From: Maricaulis sp048269565
Lineage (GTDB): Bacteria > Pseudomonadota > Alphaproteobacteria > Caulobacterales > Maricaulaceae
Direction of reading: 5' to 3'
DNA length: 64,000 bases
Assembly: GCF_048269565.1 (NCBI RefSeq)
Contig: NZ_JBLXIK010000002.1
Span: 558,001 to 622,000, forward strand
This document shows positions 25,844 through 34,349 of this stretch, piece by piece. The stretch's first letter is position 1, and each line of letters begins with the position of its first letter. The notes under the pieces were generated by a model that was not told the DNA's origin, did not search any database, and saw only the letters and a program-made list of their open reading frames with translations. The translations under genes were made by a program, and so were the position numbers.

Positions 25844-26968
25844 TCAACCTGTCCGTGCCGAATCGAAAATTCGCTGCCATTCGATCATCACTTCAGGATC
25901 TGTTTCCGCTTCCAGACCCGCGCGGGCGTGCGCCTTGGCCTCATCCGGGGACAGCTGTGACAGGGCCCAGATTGCGGCGCCACGCACCAGGGCATCGGAA
26001 TCGCGGATGCGACCAAAGACCACAGGTAGCAGCGACAAATCCCGTGAATTTCCGATGGCGATCATCACGTTGCGGACGAACTTGCCGCGCCCGATTCGCT
26101 TCACGGGCGAGGCGGTGAAGACCTGGCGGAAGCTTGCGTCATCGAGCGCCGCCAGTTCGCTGAGCAGCGGTCCCTTGAGCTCCGGACGCGGGTGGAAGGC
26201 CATTTCCGCGGTCACCGCGGCGAACTTGTTCCAGGGGCACACCGCCAGACAGTCATCACAGCCATAGATGCGATTGCCCATCGCGGCGCGGAATTCGACC
26301 GGGATCGGGCCCTTGTGCTCAATGGTGAGGTAGGAAATGCAACGCCGGGCATCGAGCTTATAGGGACCGGGAAAGGCCTTGGTCGGGCAGATATCGAGAC
26401 AGGATGTGCACGAGCCGCAATGATCGGTTTCCGGCGCATCGGGCTCCAGTTCGGCCGCCGTCAGCATCACGCCGAGAAACAGCCAGGAGCCGTGTTCGCG
26501 GCTGACCAGATTGGTGTGCTTGCCCTGCCAGCCCATCCCGGACTTTGCCGCCAGCGGTTTTTCCATCAGCGGCGCGGTATCGACAAACACCTTCACCTCG
26601 GCGCCGGTCCTGTCGACAAAGGCGCGGGCGAAATGCTTCAGCCGCTTCTTCATCAGGTCGTGATAATCGGTGTTCTGCGCATAGACCGAGATCACGCCCT
26701 CGGACGTGCGTTCCAGCGCTGCGAGCGGATCGATATCCGGCCCGTAATTGAGCCCGACCACCACGGCCGATTTCGCGTCGGGCCACATCGCCGTGGGATG
26801 CTGGCGCCGCGCCAGCGTATCCGCCATCCAGGCCATCGAGCCGTGCTGACCGCCAGCCACAAATTCCGCCAGACGCTCGCCGGCCTCCCACGCCTCATCG
26901 GCCCGGCAGATGCGGACGGTGGTGAAGCCGGCGGCGAGGGCTTCGGCTTTCAGCGCGGCGGTGTGCAT
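25844..26968 (-). CDS. queG: Epoxyqueuosine reductase
   Basis: 374 residues. The last step of queuosine synthesis, reduction of epoxyqueuosine in tRNA, using cobalamin and two [4Fe-4S] clusters. Cluster cysteines are at 184, 187, 190, 194 (CGSCTSCLDIC) and 237, 240, 244 (CDDCLAVCPWN) with Cys210 between. VDTAPLMEKPLAAKSGMGW holds the proposed catalytic Asp and cobalamin-contact region, and a C-terminal HEAT-like repeat (DSDALVRGAAIWALSQL) is present. Cytoplasmic. In other alphaproteobacteria I recall a glutathione transferase gene directly beside it. Here a toxin-antitoxin pair lies between them. Confidence 0.95.
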   Translation of the reverse strand: MHTAALKAEALAAGFTTVRICRADEAWEAGERLAEFVAGGQHGSMAWMADTLARRQHPTAMWPDAKSAVVVGLNYGPDIDPLAALERTSEGVISVYAQNTDYHDLMKKRLKHFARAFVDRTGAEVKVFVDTAPLMEKPLAAKSGMGWQGKHTNLVSREHGSWLFLGVMLTAAELEPDAPETDHCGSCTSCLDICPTKAFPGPYKLDARRCISYLTIEHKGPIPVEFRAAMGNRIYGCDDCLAVCPWNKFAAVTAEMAFHPRPELKGPLLSELAALDDASFRQVFTASPVKRIGRGKFVRNVMIAIGNSRDLSLLPVVFGRIRDSDALVRGAAIWALSQLSPDEAKAHARAGLEAETDPEVMIEWQRIFDSARTG

Positions 26969-27038
26969 GGGGTGAATATTAGCGGGAAGAGGCCGGGGGT
27001 GATAGCTGGCAGGGCATGGGGTGGGACTGAATGCAGGG

Positions 27039-27359
27039 CTATCGCGGCGCCAGCCGGTCGGCCAGGCGCGTCATCAGGTCCATGCGTTCGTGGAAGATCG
27101 CGACGATCAGCGCAGGAGCAGTCTCCCGCGGTAGGCAGAAGACGAAATGATGCTCGCAGCGCGCCATGCGCAGCGCCGGGTAGAGCGCGCTCATGTCCTT
27201 GAAACTCCCCTGGCCCGCCGCCAGTCGGGCAATGCCGCTCTCCAGCCCGGCCATATATCGGCGCAGCTGCGCGTCGCCCCATTGCTGGCGTGTGTAGTGG
27301 ATGATTCCGCGTATATCGGCTTCCGCCGCATCCGTCAGAACATAATTGTGCCGGGTCAT
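27039..27359 (-). CDS. RelE/ParE-family toxin
   Basis: 106 residues with the ParE/RelE fold pattern: YVLTDAAEADIRGIIHYTRQQWG, then LAAGQGSFKDMSALYPALRM, then HHFVFCLPRETAPALIVAIFHERMDLM. Its start overlaps the antitoxin stop by ATGA, the usual coupling for such modules. RelE members cut mRNA on the ribosome and ParE members poison gyrase; I cannot tell which from the sequence alone. It sits between queG and the GST gene. Confidence 0.88.
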   Translation of the reverse strand: MTRHNYVLTDAAEADIRGIIHYTRQQWGDAQLRRYMAGLESGIARLAAGQGSFKDMSALYPALRMARCEHHFVFCLPRETAPALIVAIFHERMDLMTRLADRLAPR

Positions 27360-27610
27360 GCGCGGCGGTCTGCCGCCAGTTCTTCATCGAGAATCTCGCC
27401 GATGCTCCGGGCGGACACCTTCCCCGCCTGAGCCTCTTCGATGCGCGTTTCCAGCAGGGTCTTCAGCTCCTGCCATGCCCGCTCGGCATCCGTATCGCCG
27501 GGGAATAGCCGTTCGAGCGCATACTGCTTGATCGTCTTGCCCTGCAGGGCAGCCAGCGCCTTCAGGCTCTGGTGCTGCTGGTCGGTCATGTCGATGGTCA
27601 GGCGGCTCAT
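27356..27610 (-). CDS. Antitoxin of the RelE/ParE module
   Basis: 84 residues from ATG 27610 (MSRLTIDMTDQQHQSLKALA). The N-terminus is a ribbon-helix-helix-like DNA-binding region (LTIDMTDQQHQSLKALAALQGKTIKQYALE, quoted here only by its ends LTIDM and KQYALE), and the rest is charged and probably unfolded until it wraps the toxin (ARSIGEILDEELAADRR). The frame extends to 27634 but the start at 27610 fits the family. It should repress the pair and neutralise the toxin. Confidence 0.85.
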   Translation of the reverse strand: MSRLTIDMTDQQHQSLKALAALQGKTIKQYALERLFPGDTDAERAWQELKTLLETRIEEAQAGKVSARSIGEILDEELAADRRA

Positions 27611-27684
27611 GTGACAAACTCCGTCATTTCCCACAAACCCACATTAGCACATCTGCCGGGACACCGTTAGCCGCCCCTTCCCCC

Positions 27685-28362
27685 TCAGAAATCCAGGTCC
27701 GCATAATGCGCTGAAGGCTGGGTTCCGGGAAGCTTGTCGGCGAGGAGGCCGCGGAAGGCGGGGCGGCATTTGACCCGCAGATACCATTGCTTGACCGGTT
27801 CGAACTCGTCCCAGGGGACATCGCCGAGATAGTCGACGCAGGACAGATGCGCCGCCGCCGCGATATCGGCCAGCGTGTATCGAGGGCCGGCGAGGCCATC
27901 GCGGCTCTCCAGCAGCCAGGCCATATGATCGAGATGCCAGCGCAGATGCTCGCGCCCCTGGCGGATCGCGGCCGGGTCGGGCGAGCCGAGGCCCTGGACC
28001 CGTTTCTCCAGCTTTTCGTGCAGGAGGTAGGCATTGACCTCGCCGTCGAACTTGCGGTCGAACCAGTCCATCAGCCGCCGGGCCTCGGCGCGGTCGGCGG
28101 GTCCGCCGGGCAGGAGGCAGGGGCTGGGCGAGGTCTCCTCAAGATATTCCAGGATGGCGCGGCACTCGATGATAACGCGGCGGCCGCCACCGGATTCGTC
28201 CACCAGCACAGGCGTCGTGCCGGCCGGATTGAGCGATTGCAGATGGTCGGCCTGCTCCCACGGCGTCTCGAGCTGAAGCTGGTGCTTCAGGGATTTCTCG
28301 TCGAGGGCCACACGGACCTGGCGCGAGAAGGGATCGAGGGGCCAGAAATGGAGAACGCGCAT
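27685..28362 (-). CDS. Glutathione S-transferase family protein
   Basis: 225 residues. A thioredoxin-fold N-terminal domain (LHFWPLDPFSRQVRVALDEK, then NPAGTTPVLVDE with the cis-Pro, then IIECRAILEYLEET, the glutathione gamma-glutamyl site) and a helical C-terminal domain (YTLADIAAAAHLSCVDYLGD, the N-capping box). Could conjugate glutathione to electrophiles or serve as a reductase. It ends 74 bases before the antitoxin start; the whole queG-toxin-antitoxin-GST run is on one strand. Confidence 0.9.
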   Translation of the reverse strand: MRVLHFWPLDPFSRQVRVALDEKSLKHQLQLETPWEQADHLQSLNPAGTTPVLVDESGGGRRVIIECRAILEYLEETSPSPCLLPGGPADRAEARRLMDWFDRKFDGEVNAYLLHEKLEKRVQGLGSPDPAAIRQGREHLRWHLDHMAWLLESRDGLAGPRYTLADIAAAAHLSCVDYLGDVPWDEFEPVKQWYLRVKCRPAFRGLLADKLPGTQPSAHYADLDF

Positions 28363-28393
28363 GGCGTCAGATTAATCCGGTTTCGCTTAACGA

Positions 28394-29371
28394 CTAATGT
28401 TCATGATTGGGCGCAACGCCAGCGCGGAAGAAGGCCGTGCCGTGCGCCTCCGCAGCGCCGTGCGGGTCGGCATGGATCATGATGTCGGCGGCCGGGTAGA
28501 CCGCCATCAGGCGCCGCTCGCAACCGACTTCGATCTCGTGCGCCTCGCGCAGGCTGAGATCGGCCGGCAGGCCCAGATGGAACTGGATATGCACCAGCGG
28601 GCCGGAGGCGCGGGTGCGCAATTGATGCACGTCGACAATGCGCGGGTCATCGCCGAGGGCGAGATGCCGGATGCGCTCGCGCTCCTCATCGGGCAGTTCG
28701 CGGTCCATCAGCTGGTCCAGCGCCCCCTTGGCGACACCCCAGGCGGTGATGCCCAGCCAGACCGCGACGGCGAGCGCAACGGCGGCGTCCAGCCAGAGCC
28801 AGCCGAGCCAGACCGAACCGGCAATGCCCGCCATCACGGCCAGGTTGGCACCAAGATCGGAGAAATAATGCGCCCGGTCGCCCTCAACCGCGATCGAGCC
28901 GGTCTGGTCGACGGCGCGGGTCTGGATGATGACCAGGCCGATGGTCAGCACCAGCGACAACACCATCACCGCCAGCGCCCAGCCGGAAGCGCGGATCGCG
29001 ACCGGTTCGATCAGGTGCTGCACACCTTCGCGCAGCAGCAGGGCCGCCGAGGCGGCGACGAAAATCGCCTGCATCACCCCGGCAAAGGCCTCCGCCTTGC
29101 CATGTCCGAAACGGTGTTCGGCATCGGCCGGTTCAGCCGCATAGCGCACGGCGAACAGGACGGTCAGCGAGGCGGTCAGATCGAGCGCGCTGTCGGCCAG
29201 TGAGGCCAGCAGGGCGACCGAGCCCGACAGATACCAGACGATCGCCTTGGTCACGACCAGGATCACCGCGACGGCAACCGAGGCGGATGTCGCGATCCCG
29301 GTGACGCGGCGCGCCTCGGCCGGTGCGAGACGGCCCGGGCCGCCGGCGTCATGATGATGGTCGTGGGGCAT
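28394..29371 (-). CDS. Cation diffusion facilitator (FieF-like) transporter
   Basis: 325 residues from ATG 29371 (GAGAGG 9 bases upstream). The N-terminus MPHDHHHDAGG is His-rich. About six membrane segments are present; the metal sites are LLASLADSALDLTAS (DxxxD) and RAHYFSDLGANLAVM (HxxxD), as in FieF. A full cytoplasmic C-terminal domain (VDVHQLRTRASGPLVHIQFH, then IMIHADPH) gives the dimer and metal sensor. It exports Fe2+, Zn2+ or similar ions using the proton gradient. Longer readings upstream of 29371 are not conserved. Confidence 0.92.
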   Translation of the reverse strand: MPHDHHHDAGGPGRLAPAEARRVTGIATSASVAVAVILVVTKAIVWYLSGSVALLASLADSALDLTASLTVLFAVRYAAEPADAEHRFGHGKAEAFAGVMQAIFVAASAALLLREGVQHLIEPVAIRASGWALAVMVLSLVLTIGLVIIQTRAVDQTGSIAVEGDRAHYFSDLGANLAVMAGIAGSVWLGWLWLDAAVALAVAVWLGITAWGVAKGALDQLMDRELPDEERERIRHLALGDDPRIVDVHQLRTRASGPLVHIQFHLGLPADLSLREAHEIEVGCERRLMAVYPAADIMIHADPHGAAEAHGTAFFRAGVAPNHEH

Positions 29372-29417
29372 GGTCGAAAACCTCTCTGCCAGCTTTATGG
29401 CGCACTCGCGAGGCGCG

Positions 29418-30362
29418 TCAATGCGGGGCGGGGCGGCAAATGCACGCCTCGATCCAGTTGAGGGCGGCGCGCTGGTCGATATCCACCGCCACCCGCACCG
29501 GACGCCCGTCATCACTGCGGCGCAGCAGCCCGGCAAATCCGCCGGAAGGATCGTGCTCGAGCTGCCGGGTCTCGAAGCGGAATATTTCCGGCCGGGACAG
29601 CGCCGCGATTGCCAGGGCGTCATGGGGAAAACAGCCATCAATGCCGTCGCTGGCCCGGTAGGCATCCATATAATGATTGTGGGCCCGTTGCAGGAAGCGC
29701 GCGAGCGGTGTTTCGCTCGCCTCGGCGATGCGCGCCAGCCGGGCCCGGCGCAGCACGACCTTGCGGCAGGTATCGAGCGGCACGATGGTGAGGTTGGGGG
29801 CCACCGTCAGCAGGCCGCGCAAGGCCGCCAGGTCGGAGCCAAAATTGAACTCGCCTGCCGTGTGGCGCCGCGACACCGGGATGGAGAAGGCGCCGCCCAT
29901 GCAGATCACCTGTCCCAGCGCGACGAAGGCCCCGGGATGGTCGCGAAGGGCGATCGCCAGATTGGTCACAGGGCCGATACAGATAATCGTGCCGCCGGCG
30001 CCTGCCTCGCGGGCAAAACCGGCCAGGCGTGCGGCACTGCGTTCCGGACCGTCCTCCTGCACAAGACCGGCCTCATAGCCCAGCACATGATCCGAACTCG
30101 CGCCGCCCAGCCCGTCCTCGCCATGGATGATGCGCGCATCGCGCCAATTGCCGATCAGCGGTGCGACCGCGCCGACGCTTATGCTGACATGCGGCGGCTC
30201 GAAGAAGGATTGGACCAGCGCTGCATTGCGTGCCGCCTTGCGCGGCGCGACATTGCCGAACACGGTCGTGATGCCAGCCAGCTCGATCGCGGGATCGGCA
30301 CAGGCGCAAGCGAGCGCCAGCGCATCGTCGACGCCGCCATCCGTATCGATCCAGGCTTTCAT
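29418..30362 (-). CDS. Inosine-uridine preferring nucleoside hydrolase family protein
   Basis: 314 residues. The N-terminal calcium-binding motif is WIDTDGGVDDALALACA (family DTDPGxDD, with Gly for Pro). Later landmarks are ITTVFGNV, ETIICIGPVTNLAIAL-type text (here IICIGPVTNLAIALRD), CMGGAF and the C-terminal HDALAIAALSRPE. Such enzymes split ribonucleosides into base and ribose for salvage. Forty-six bases separate it from the transporter gene downstream and it is divergent from uppP. Confidence 0.9.
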   Translation of the reverse strand: MKAWIDTDGGVDDALALACACADPAIELAGITTVFGNVAPRKAARNAALVQSFFEPPHVSISVGAVAPLIGNWRDARIIHGEDGLGGASSDHVLGYEAGLVQEDGPERSAARLAGFAREAGAGGTIICIGPVTNLAIALRDHPGAFVALGQVICMGGAFSIPVSRRHTAGEFNFGSDLAALRGLLTVAPNLTIVPLDTCRKVVLRRARLARIAEASETPLARFLQRAHNHYMDAYRASDGIDGCFPHDALAIAALSRPEIFRFETRQLEHDPSGGFAGLLRRSDDGRPVRVAVDIDQRAALNWIEACICRPAPH

Positions 30363-30460
30363 GGCGTCTCCGTCACGCGGCCGCGGCTACAGCTGACAAG
30401 GTGCTGGCCAAGCGAATGCAACTGTTCGAAGATGCCGCCAAACCAAACAAAACGGCAATC

Positions 30461-31264
30461 ATGACCCTGATCCACCTCGTCGTCCTGGCCCTGATTCAGG
30501 GTATCACCGAATTTCTCCCGATCAGCTCTTCTGCGCACCTGATCCTGACCCCGACCTTTCTCGGTGAGGCCGATCAGGGCCCGTTGATCGACGTCATGGC
30601 CCATGCCGGCACGCTGATGGCGGTGCTGGTGTATTTCTGGCGCGATATCCGCGATGTCGTGATCGGAAAATTTGCCCTGCTCGGTGGCCGTATCACGCCG
30701 GGTGGACGCCTGGCGCTGCTGGTTGCTGCCTCGCTGCCACCGGTGCTGATCTTCGGCGGTGCCCTGTTCGCGCTCGATCTGGTCGAGCAATTGCGCTCGC
30801 CGCTGGTGATCGCGATCTCAACCCTGGTGTTTGCGGTCCCGCTCTGGCTGGCCGACAAATACGCACCCAGCGTCAAGTCGATCGAGACCATGACCTTCAA
30901 GGACGCGGTCCTGATCGGCATCGCCCAGGCCCTGGCCCTGATCCCCGGCGCCTCGCGCTCGGGCACGACCATGACCGCCGGCCGCGCACTCGGTCTCGGC
31001 CGCAGCGAGAGCGCGCGCTTCTCGATGCTGATGTCGATCCCGGTGATCGTCGCCTTCGCCATCATCTCGGTCATTCGACTGATGAGCGAGACCGAAGCCA
31101 CCACCCAGCTTCATGACGGCCTCATCGTCGCCGGCCTGTCCTTCATCTCGGCCCTCGCCGCGATCGCCGTGCTGATGCGCCTGGTCGACCGCGTCGGCTT
31201 CCTGCCCTTCGTGATCTACCGCGTGGCGCTGGGGGTCGGGCTGCTGGTCTGGCTGGCGCTGTAG
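30461..31264 (+). CDS. uppP: Undecaprenyl-diphosphate phosphatase
   Basis: 267 residues from ATG 30461 (MTLIHLVVLALIQGITEFLP), the normal family N-terminus; an ATG at 30401 would add 20 non-conserved residues. Motifs: EFLPISSSAHLIL and PGASRSGTTMTAGRALGLGR, the two phosphatase active-site loops. About seven or eight membrane segments. It recycles undecaprenyl diphosphate to the carrier lipid used for peptidoglycan and O-antigen. Convergent with leuB. Confidence 0.96.
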   Translation: MTLIHLVVLALIQGITEFLPISSSAHLILTPTFLGEADQGPLIDVMAHAGTLMAVLVYFWRDIRDVVIGKFALLGGRITPGGRLALLVAASLPPVLIFGGALFALDLVEQLRSPLVIAISTLVFAVPLWLADKYAPSVKSIETMTFKDAVLIGIAQALALIPGASRSGTTMTAGRALGLGRSESARFSMLMSIPVIVAFAIISVIRLMSETEATTQLHDGLIVAGLSFISALAAIAVLMRLVDRVGFLPFVIYRVALGVGLLVWLAL

Positions 31265-31277
31265 GGGGCTGCCCCTA
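31262..31277. terminator. Short hairpin shared by the uppP and leuB ends
   Basis: TAGGGG-GCTG-CCCCTA: a perfect 6-bp stem whose ends are the stop codons of the two convergent genes. No T-run, so termination is uncertain. Confidence 0.3.
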
Positions 31278-32345
31278 ACCTGCCGCCATCGCCGGCTGGC
31301 GTTCGAGATGTTTGATCAGGCGGATGCCGGCTTTCGAGCAGGTCAGCGTGCCGCCGAGATCGCCGGTCCATTCGCCGGCCTCGTGCATGGCGCTGACAGC
31401 GCTGCGCAGGCGCGCCGCGGCCTTGACCTCGCCGAGACCGGCCTCCAGCAATTGCGCCACGCTCTCAATGGCGCCGAACGGGTTGGCCTTGTCCTGGCCG
31501 GCAATGTCGGGCGCCGAGCCGTGGATCGGTTCGAACACGCCGGGGCGCTTGTCGCCGAGCGAGGCCGAGCCGAGCAGGCCGATCGAGCCGGGCAGCATCG
31601 AGGCCTCGTCGGAGAGGATGTCGCCGAACATGTTCTCGGTCAGCACGACGTCGAATGAGGCCGGATCGCGCAGCATGTGCATGGCGGCGGCGTCGACATA
31701 CATGTGGTCGAGCTCGATATCGGGATAGGTATTGGCGCCCATCTCGCTGACCACCTGGCGCCAAAGCCGGCTGGTCTCGAGCACATTGGCCTTGTCGACC
31801 GACATCAGCTTGCCGCGGCGCAGGCGCGCCTGTTTGAAGGCGATATCGGCGACGCGCTCGATCTCGGCGCGGCTATAGGCGCACTCGTCGCTGGCATAGT
31901 CCTGGCGCTTCTGGCGGGCGCCGAAATAGATGCCGCCGGTCAGTTCGCGCACGATCAGCATGTCGACACCGGCGACCAGCTCGGCGCGCAGGGGCGACTT
32001 GCCGGCCAGCGCCGGATGCACGCTGACAGGGCGAAGATTGGCATAGACCTGCAGTGCCTTGCGCAGGCCGAGCAGGCCGGCTTCCGGCCGCGACGGCGCC
32101 TGGTCCCATTTCGGCCCGCCGACAGCACCGAGGAAGATGGCATCGCTGGCCTGGCAGGCTTTCAGCGTTTCCGCCGTCAGCGGCTCGCCATACCGGTCGA
32201 TCGAGGCGCCGCCAAAGGCGTGTTCGGAGAATTTGACGCCAAAGCCCGACAGGGCCGCAACGCTTTCGATCGCGGCGCGGGCGACGGCGGTGACTTCCGG
32301 GCCGATCCCGTCACCGGGCAGGAGGACGATTGAATAGGTTTTCAT
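31275..32345 (-). CDS. leuB: 3-isopropylmalate dehydrogenase
   Basis: 356 residues. Third step of leucine synthesis: NAD-dependent oxidative decarboxylation of 3-isopropylmalate. SIVLLPGDGIGPEVTAVA, MLIVRELTGGIYFGARQ (substrate loop), DKANVLETSRLWR, LTENMFGDILSDEASMLPGS (metal-binding Asp) and FEPIHGSAPDIAGQDKANP (NAD site) are all present. Last gene of the nine-gene ilv-leu operon; its start overlaps the leuD stop by ATGA. Confidence 0.97.
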   Translation of the reverse strand: MKTYSIVLLPGDGIGPEVTAVARAAIESVAALSGFGVKFSEHAFGGASIDRYGEPLTAETLKACQASDAIFLGAVGGPKWDQAPSRPEAGLLGLRKALQVYANLRPVSVHPALAGKSPLRAELVAGVDMLIVRELTGGIYFGARQKRQDYASDECAYSRAEIERVADIAFKQARLRRGKLMSVDKANVLETSRLWRQVVSEMGANTYPDIELDHMYVDAAAMHMLRDPASFDVVLTENMFGDILSDEASMLPGSIGLLGSASLGDKRPGVFEPIHGSAPDIAGQDKANPFGAIESVAQLLEAGLGEVKAAARLRSAVSAMHEAGEWTGDLGGTLTCSKAGIRLIKHLERQPAMAAG

Positions 32346-32929
32346 GCGCTGCGGGCCTCGTAAGCTGTGATGTCATCGCCGTGCGAGAGCAGGAAACCGA
32401 GCGGGTCGGTGCCCTCGATCAGGCAGTGTTTGGCGAAGGATTCGATCTCGAAATGAAAGCCGGGGCCATTACCGAGATCAACATATTGCCGCTCCAGATC
32501 GATTTTCACTTCCACCCCCTCATGCGCCAGTAGCCAGGCGTGGGAGTCCGGCGGCGCGACGATGGGCAGGATATTGTTCTTCGCCGCATTGGAGCGGAAA
32601 ATGTCGGCGATCTCGCTGGAGATCACGGCCCGGACGCCGAACTCATGCAGCGCCCAGGGCGCATGCTCGCGCGAGGAGCCGCAGCCGAAATTGCGCCCGG
32701 CGACCAGCACCGCGAATTCGCCGGTATCGAGCGTGTTGAGGGCGCAATCCTCGCGCTCCTGGCCATCCTTGTCATAGCGCCAGTCATGGAAGGCGAGCTT
32801 GCCGAGACCGTCCTGCGTCGTTGTGGTCAGGAAGCGGGCGGGGATGATCTGGTCGGTATCGATGTCTTCCTGCGGCAGCGAGAAGGTGCGGCTGTGCAGA
32901 TGCGCCAGACCGTCGGGATTATCAGACAT
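32342..32929 (-). CDS. leuD: 3-isopropylmalate dehydratase small subunit
   Basis: 195 residues, normal for LeuD. DIDTDQIIPARFL and GRNFGCGSSREHAPWAL are the swivelling-domain and active-site motifs, and IFRSNAAKNNILPI follows. It pairs with LeuC to isomerise 2- to 3-isopropylmalate. The start overlaps the leuC end by 8 bases and the stop overlaps leuB by 4, keeping the three cistrons coupled. Confidence 0.97.
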   Translation of the reverse strand: MSDNPDGLAHLHSRTFSLPQEDIDTDQIIPARFLTTTTQDGLGKLAFHDWRYDKDGQEREDCALNTLDTGEFAVLVAGRNFGCGSSREHAPWALHEFGVRAVISSEIADIFRSNAAKNNILPIVAPPDSHAWLLAHEGVEVKIDLERQYVDLGNGPGFHFEIESFAKHCLIEGTDPLGFLLSHGDDITAYEARSA

Positions 32930-34349
32930 GGGCGCTCTCCATCAGGCTGCGTGGATCGGTGATGCGTCCGGTCACGGCGGCCGCGGCGGCCGTCGCCGGG
33001 CTGGCGAGCACGGTGCGGGCCCCGGGGCCCTGGCGGCCTTCGAAATTGCGGTTGGAGGTGGAGACCACCAGCTCGCCGGCCTCGCCGCGATCACCATTCA
33101 TGGCGATACACATCGAACAGCCCGGCTGGCGCCATTGCGCGCCGGCGGCGATGAAGACCTGGTCCAGCCCCTCGGCCTCGGCCTGGCGGCGTACCTGTAC
33201 CGAGCCGGGCACGATCAGCGCCCGCACACCCGGCGCGACCTGGCGGCCGCGCATGATTTCGGCGGCGTCGCGCAGATCGGTGATGCGCGAATTGGTGCAC
33301 GAGCCGATGAAGACCTGGTTGACCGCAGTGCCGGCAATCGGCTGGCCGGCCTTGAGCTGCATATAGTCGAGCGATTTCTGGTGCGAGGCCGAGCGCGCCT
33401 CGGGCACGGCGGCGCCGACGGCGATGCCGGTATCCGGAGCGGTACCCCAGGTGACCATCGGGGTGATGTCGGCGGCGTCGAGCTCGATCTCGCGATCGAA
33501 GTGGGCGCCCGGATCGCTGGCGAGCTGCGACCAGCGCTCAACGGCTTCGTCCCAGGCGGCGCCTTGGGGCACCAGCTTGCGGCCTTTCAGCCAGGCAAAG
33601 GTCGTGGCGTCTGGCGCGATCATGCCGGCGCGGGCACCGGCCTCGATCGACATGTTGCAGACCGTCATCCGGCCTTCCATGTCGAGCGCCTCGATCGCCT
33701 CGCCGGCGTATTCGATGACGCTGCCGGTGCCGCCATCAATCCCGAGCCGGGCGATGATCGCCAGCACGATGTCCTTGGCCGACACGCCCGGGCCGGTGCG
33801 GCCATTGACGGTAACGCGCAGGGATTTCGGCTTGCGTTGCAACAGGCACTGGCTGGCGAGCACATGGCCCACTTCCGTGGTGCCGATGCCGAAGGCGAGG
33901 GCGCCGAACGCGCCATGGGTGGCGGTGTGGCTGTCACCGCACACCACCGTCATGCCCGGCTGGGTCGCGCCCAGTTCCGGGCCCATCACATGTACGACGC
34001 CGCGATGATCACTACCCCAGCCATGCAGCGGAATGGCATGGGCGGCGGCATTGGCCTCGAGCATCTCGACCTGCAGCTGCGCCGCCTTGGTGGCATAGGG
34101 CGGTTGATCGCCGGGCTTGAAGTCCAGCGTCGGCGTTGAATGGTCGATCGTCGCAAGGGTGCGGTCGGGACGGCGCACCTTGAGGCCCCGCGCCGCCAGG
34201 GCCGAGAAGGCCTGGGGCGAGGTGACTTCATGGATCAGATGCAGATCGATATAGAGCACGCCCGGTGTCTCGGCGGTTTCGGCCGTGACCTGGTGGCTGT
34301 CCCAGACCTTGTCGAACAGGGAACGCGGCGCGCCGTCGTCAGGCGACAT
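32922..34349 (-). CDS. leuC: 3-isopropylmalate dehydratase large subunit
   Basis: 475 residues from ATG 34349 (MSPDDGAPRSLFDKVWDSH), preceded by GGAGGT 5 bases away; the longer frame to 34394 runs into ilvE. Aconitase-type domain with cluster cysteines in FIGSCTNSRITDLRDAA and PGCSMCIAMN. VVCGDSHTATHGAFGALAFG is the substrate motif. It holds the [4Fe-4S] cluster that binds isopropylmalate. Overlaps the ilvE end by 11 bases. Confidence 0.96.
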   Translation of the reverse strand: MSPDDGAPRSLFDKVWDSHQVTAETAETPGVLYIDLHLIHEVTSPQAFSALAARGLKVRRPDRTLATIDHSTPTLDFKPGDQPPYATKAAQLQVEMLEANAAAHAIPLHGWGSDHRGVVHVMGPELGATQPGMTVVCGDSHTATHGAFGALAFGIGTTEVGHVLASQCLLQRKPKSLRVTVNGRTGPGVSAKDIVLAIIARLGIDGGTGSVIEYAGEAIEALDMEGRMTVCNMSIEAGARAGMIAPDATTFAWLKGRKLVPQGAAWDEAVERWSQLASDPGAHFDREIELDAADITPMVTWGTAPDTGIAVGAAVPEARSASHQKSLDYMQLKAGQPIAGTAVNQVFIGSCTNSRITDLRDAAEIMRGRQVAPGVRALIVPGSVQVRRQAEAEGLDQVFIAAGAQWRQPGCSMCIAMNGDRGEAGELVVSTSNRNFEGRQGPGARTVLASPATAAAAAVTGRITDPRSLMESAHV

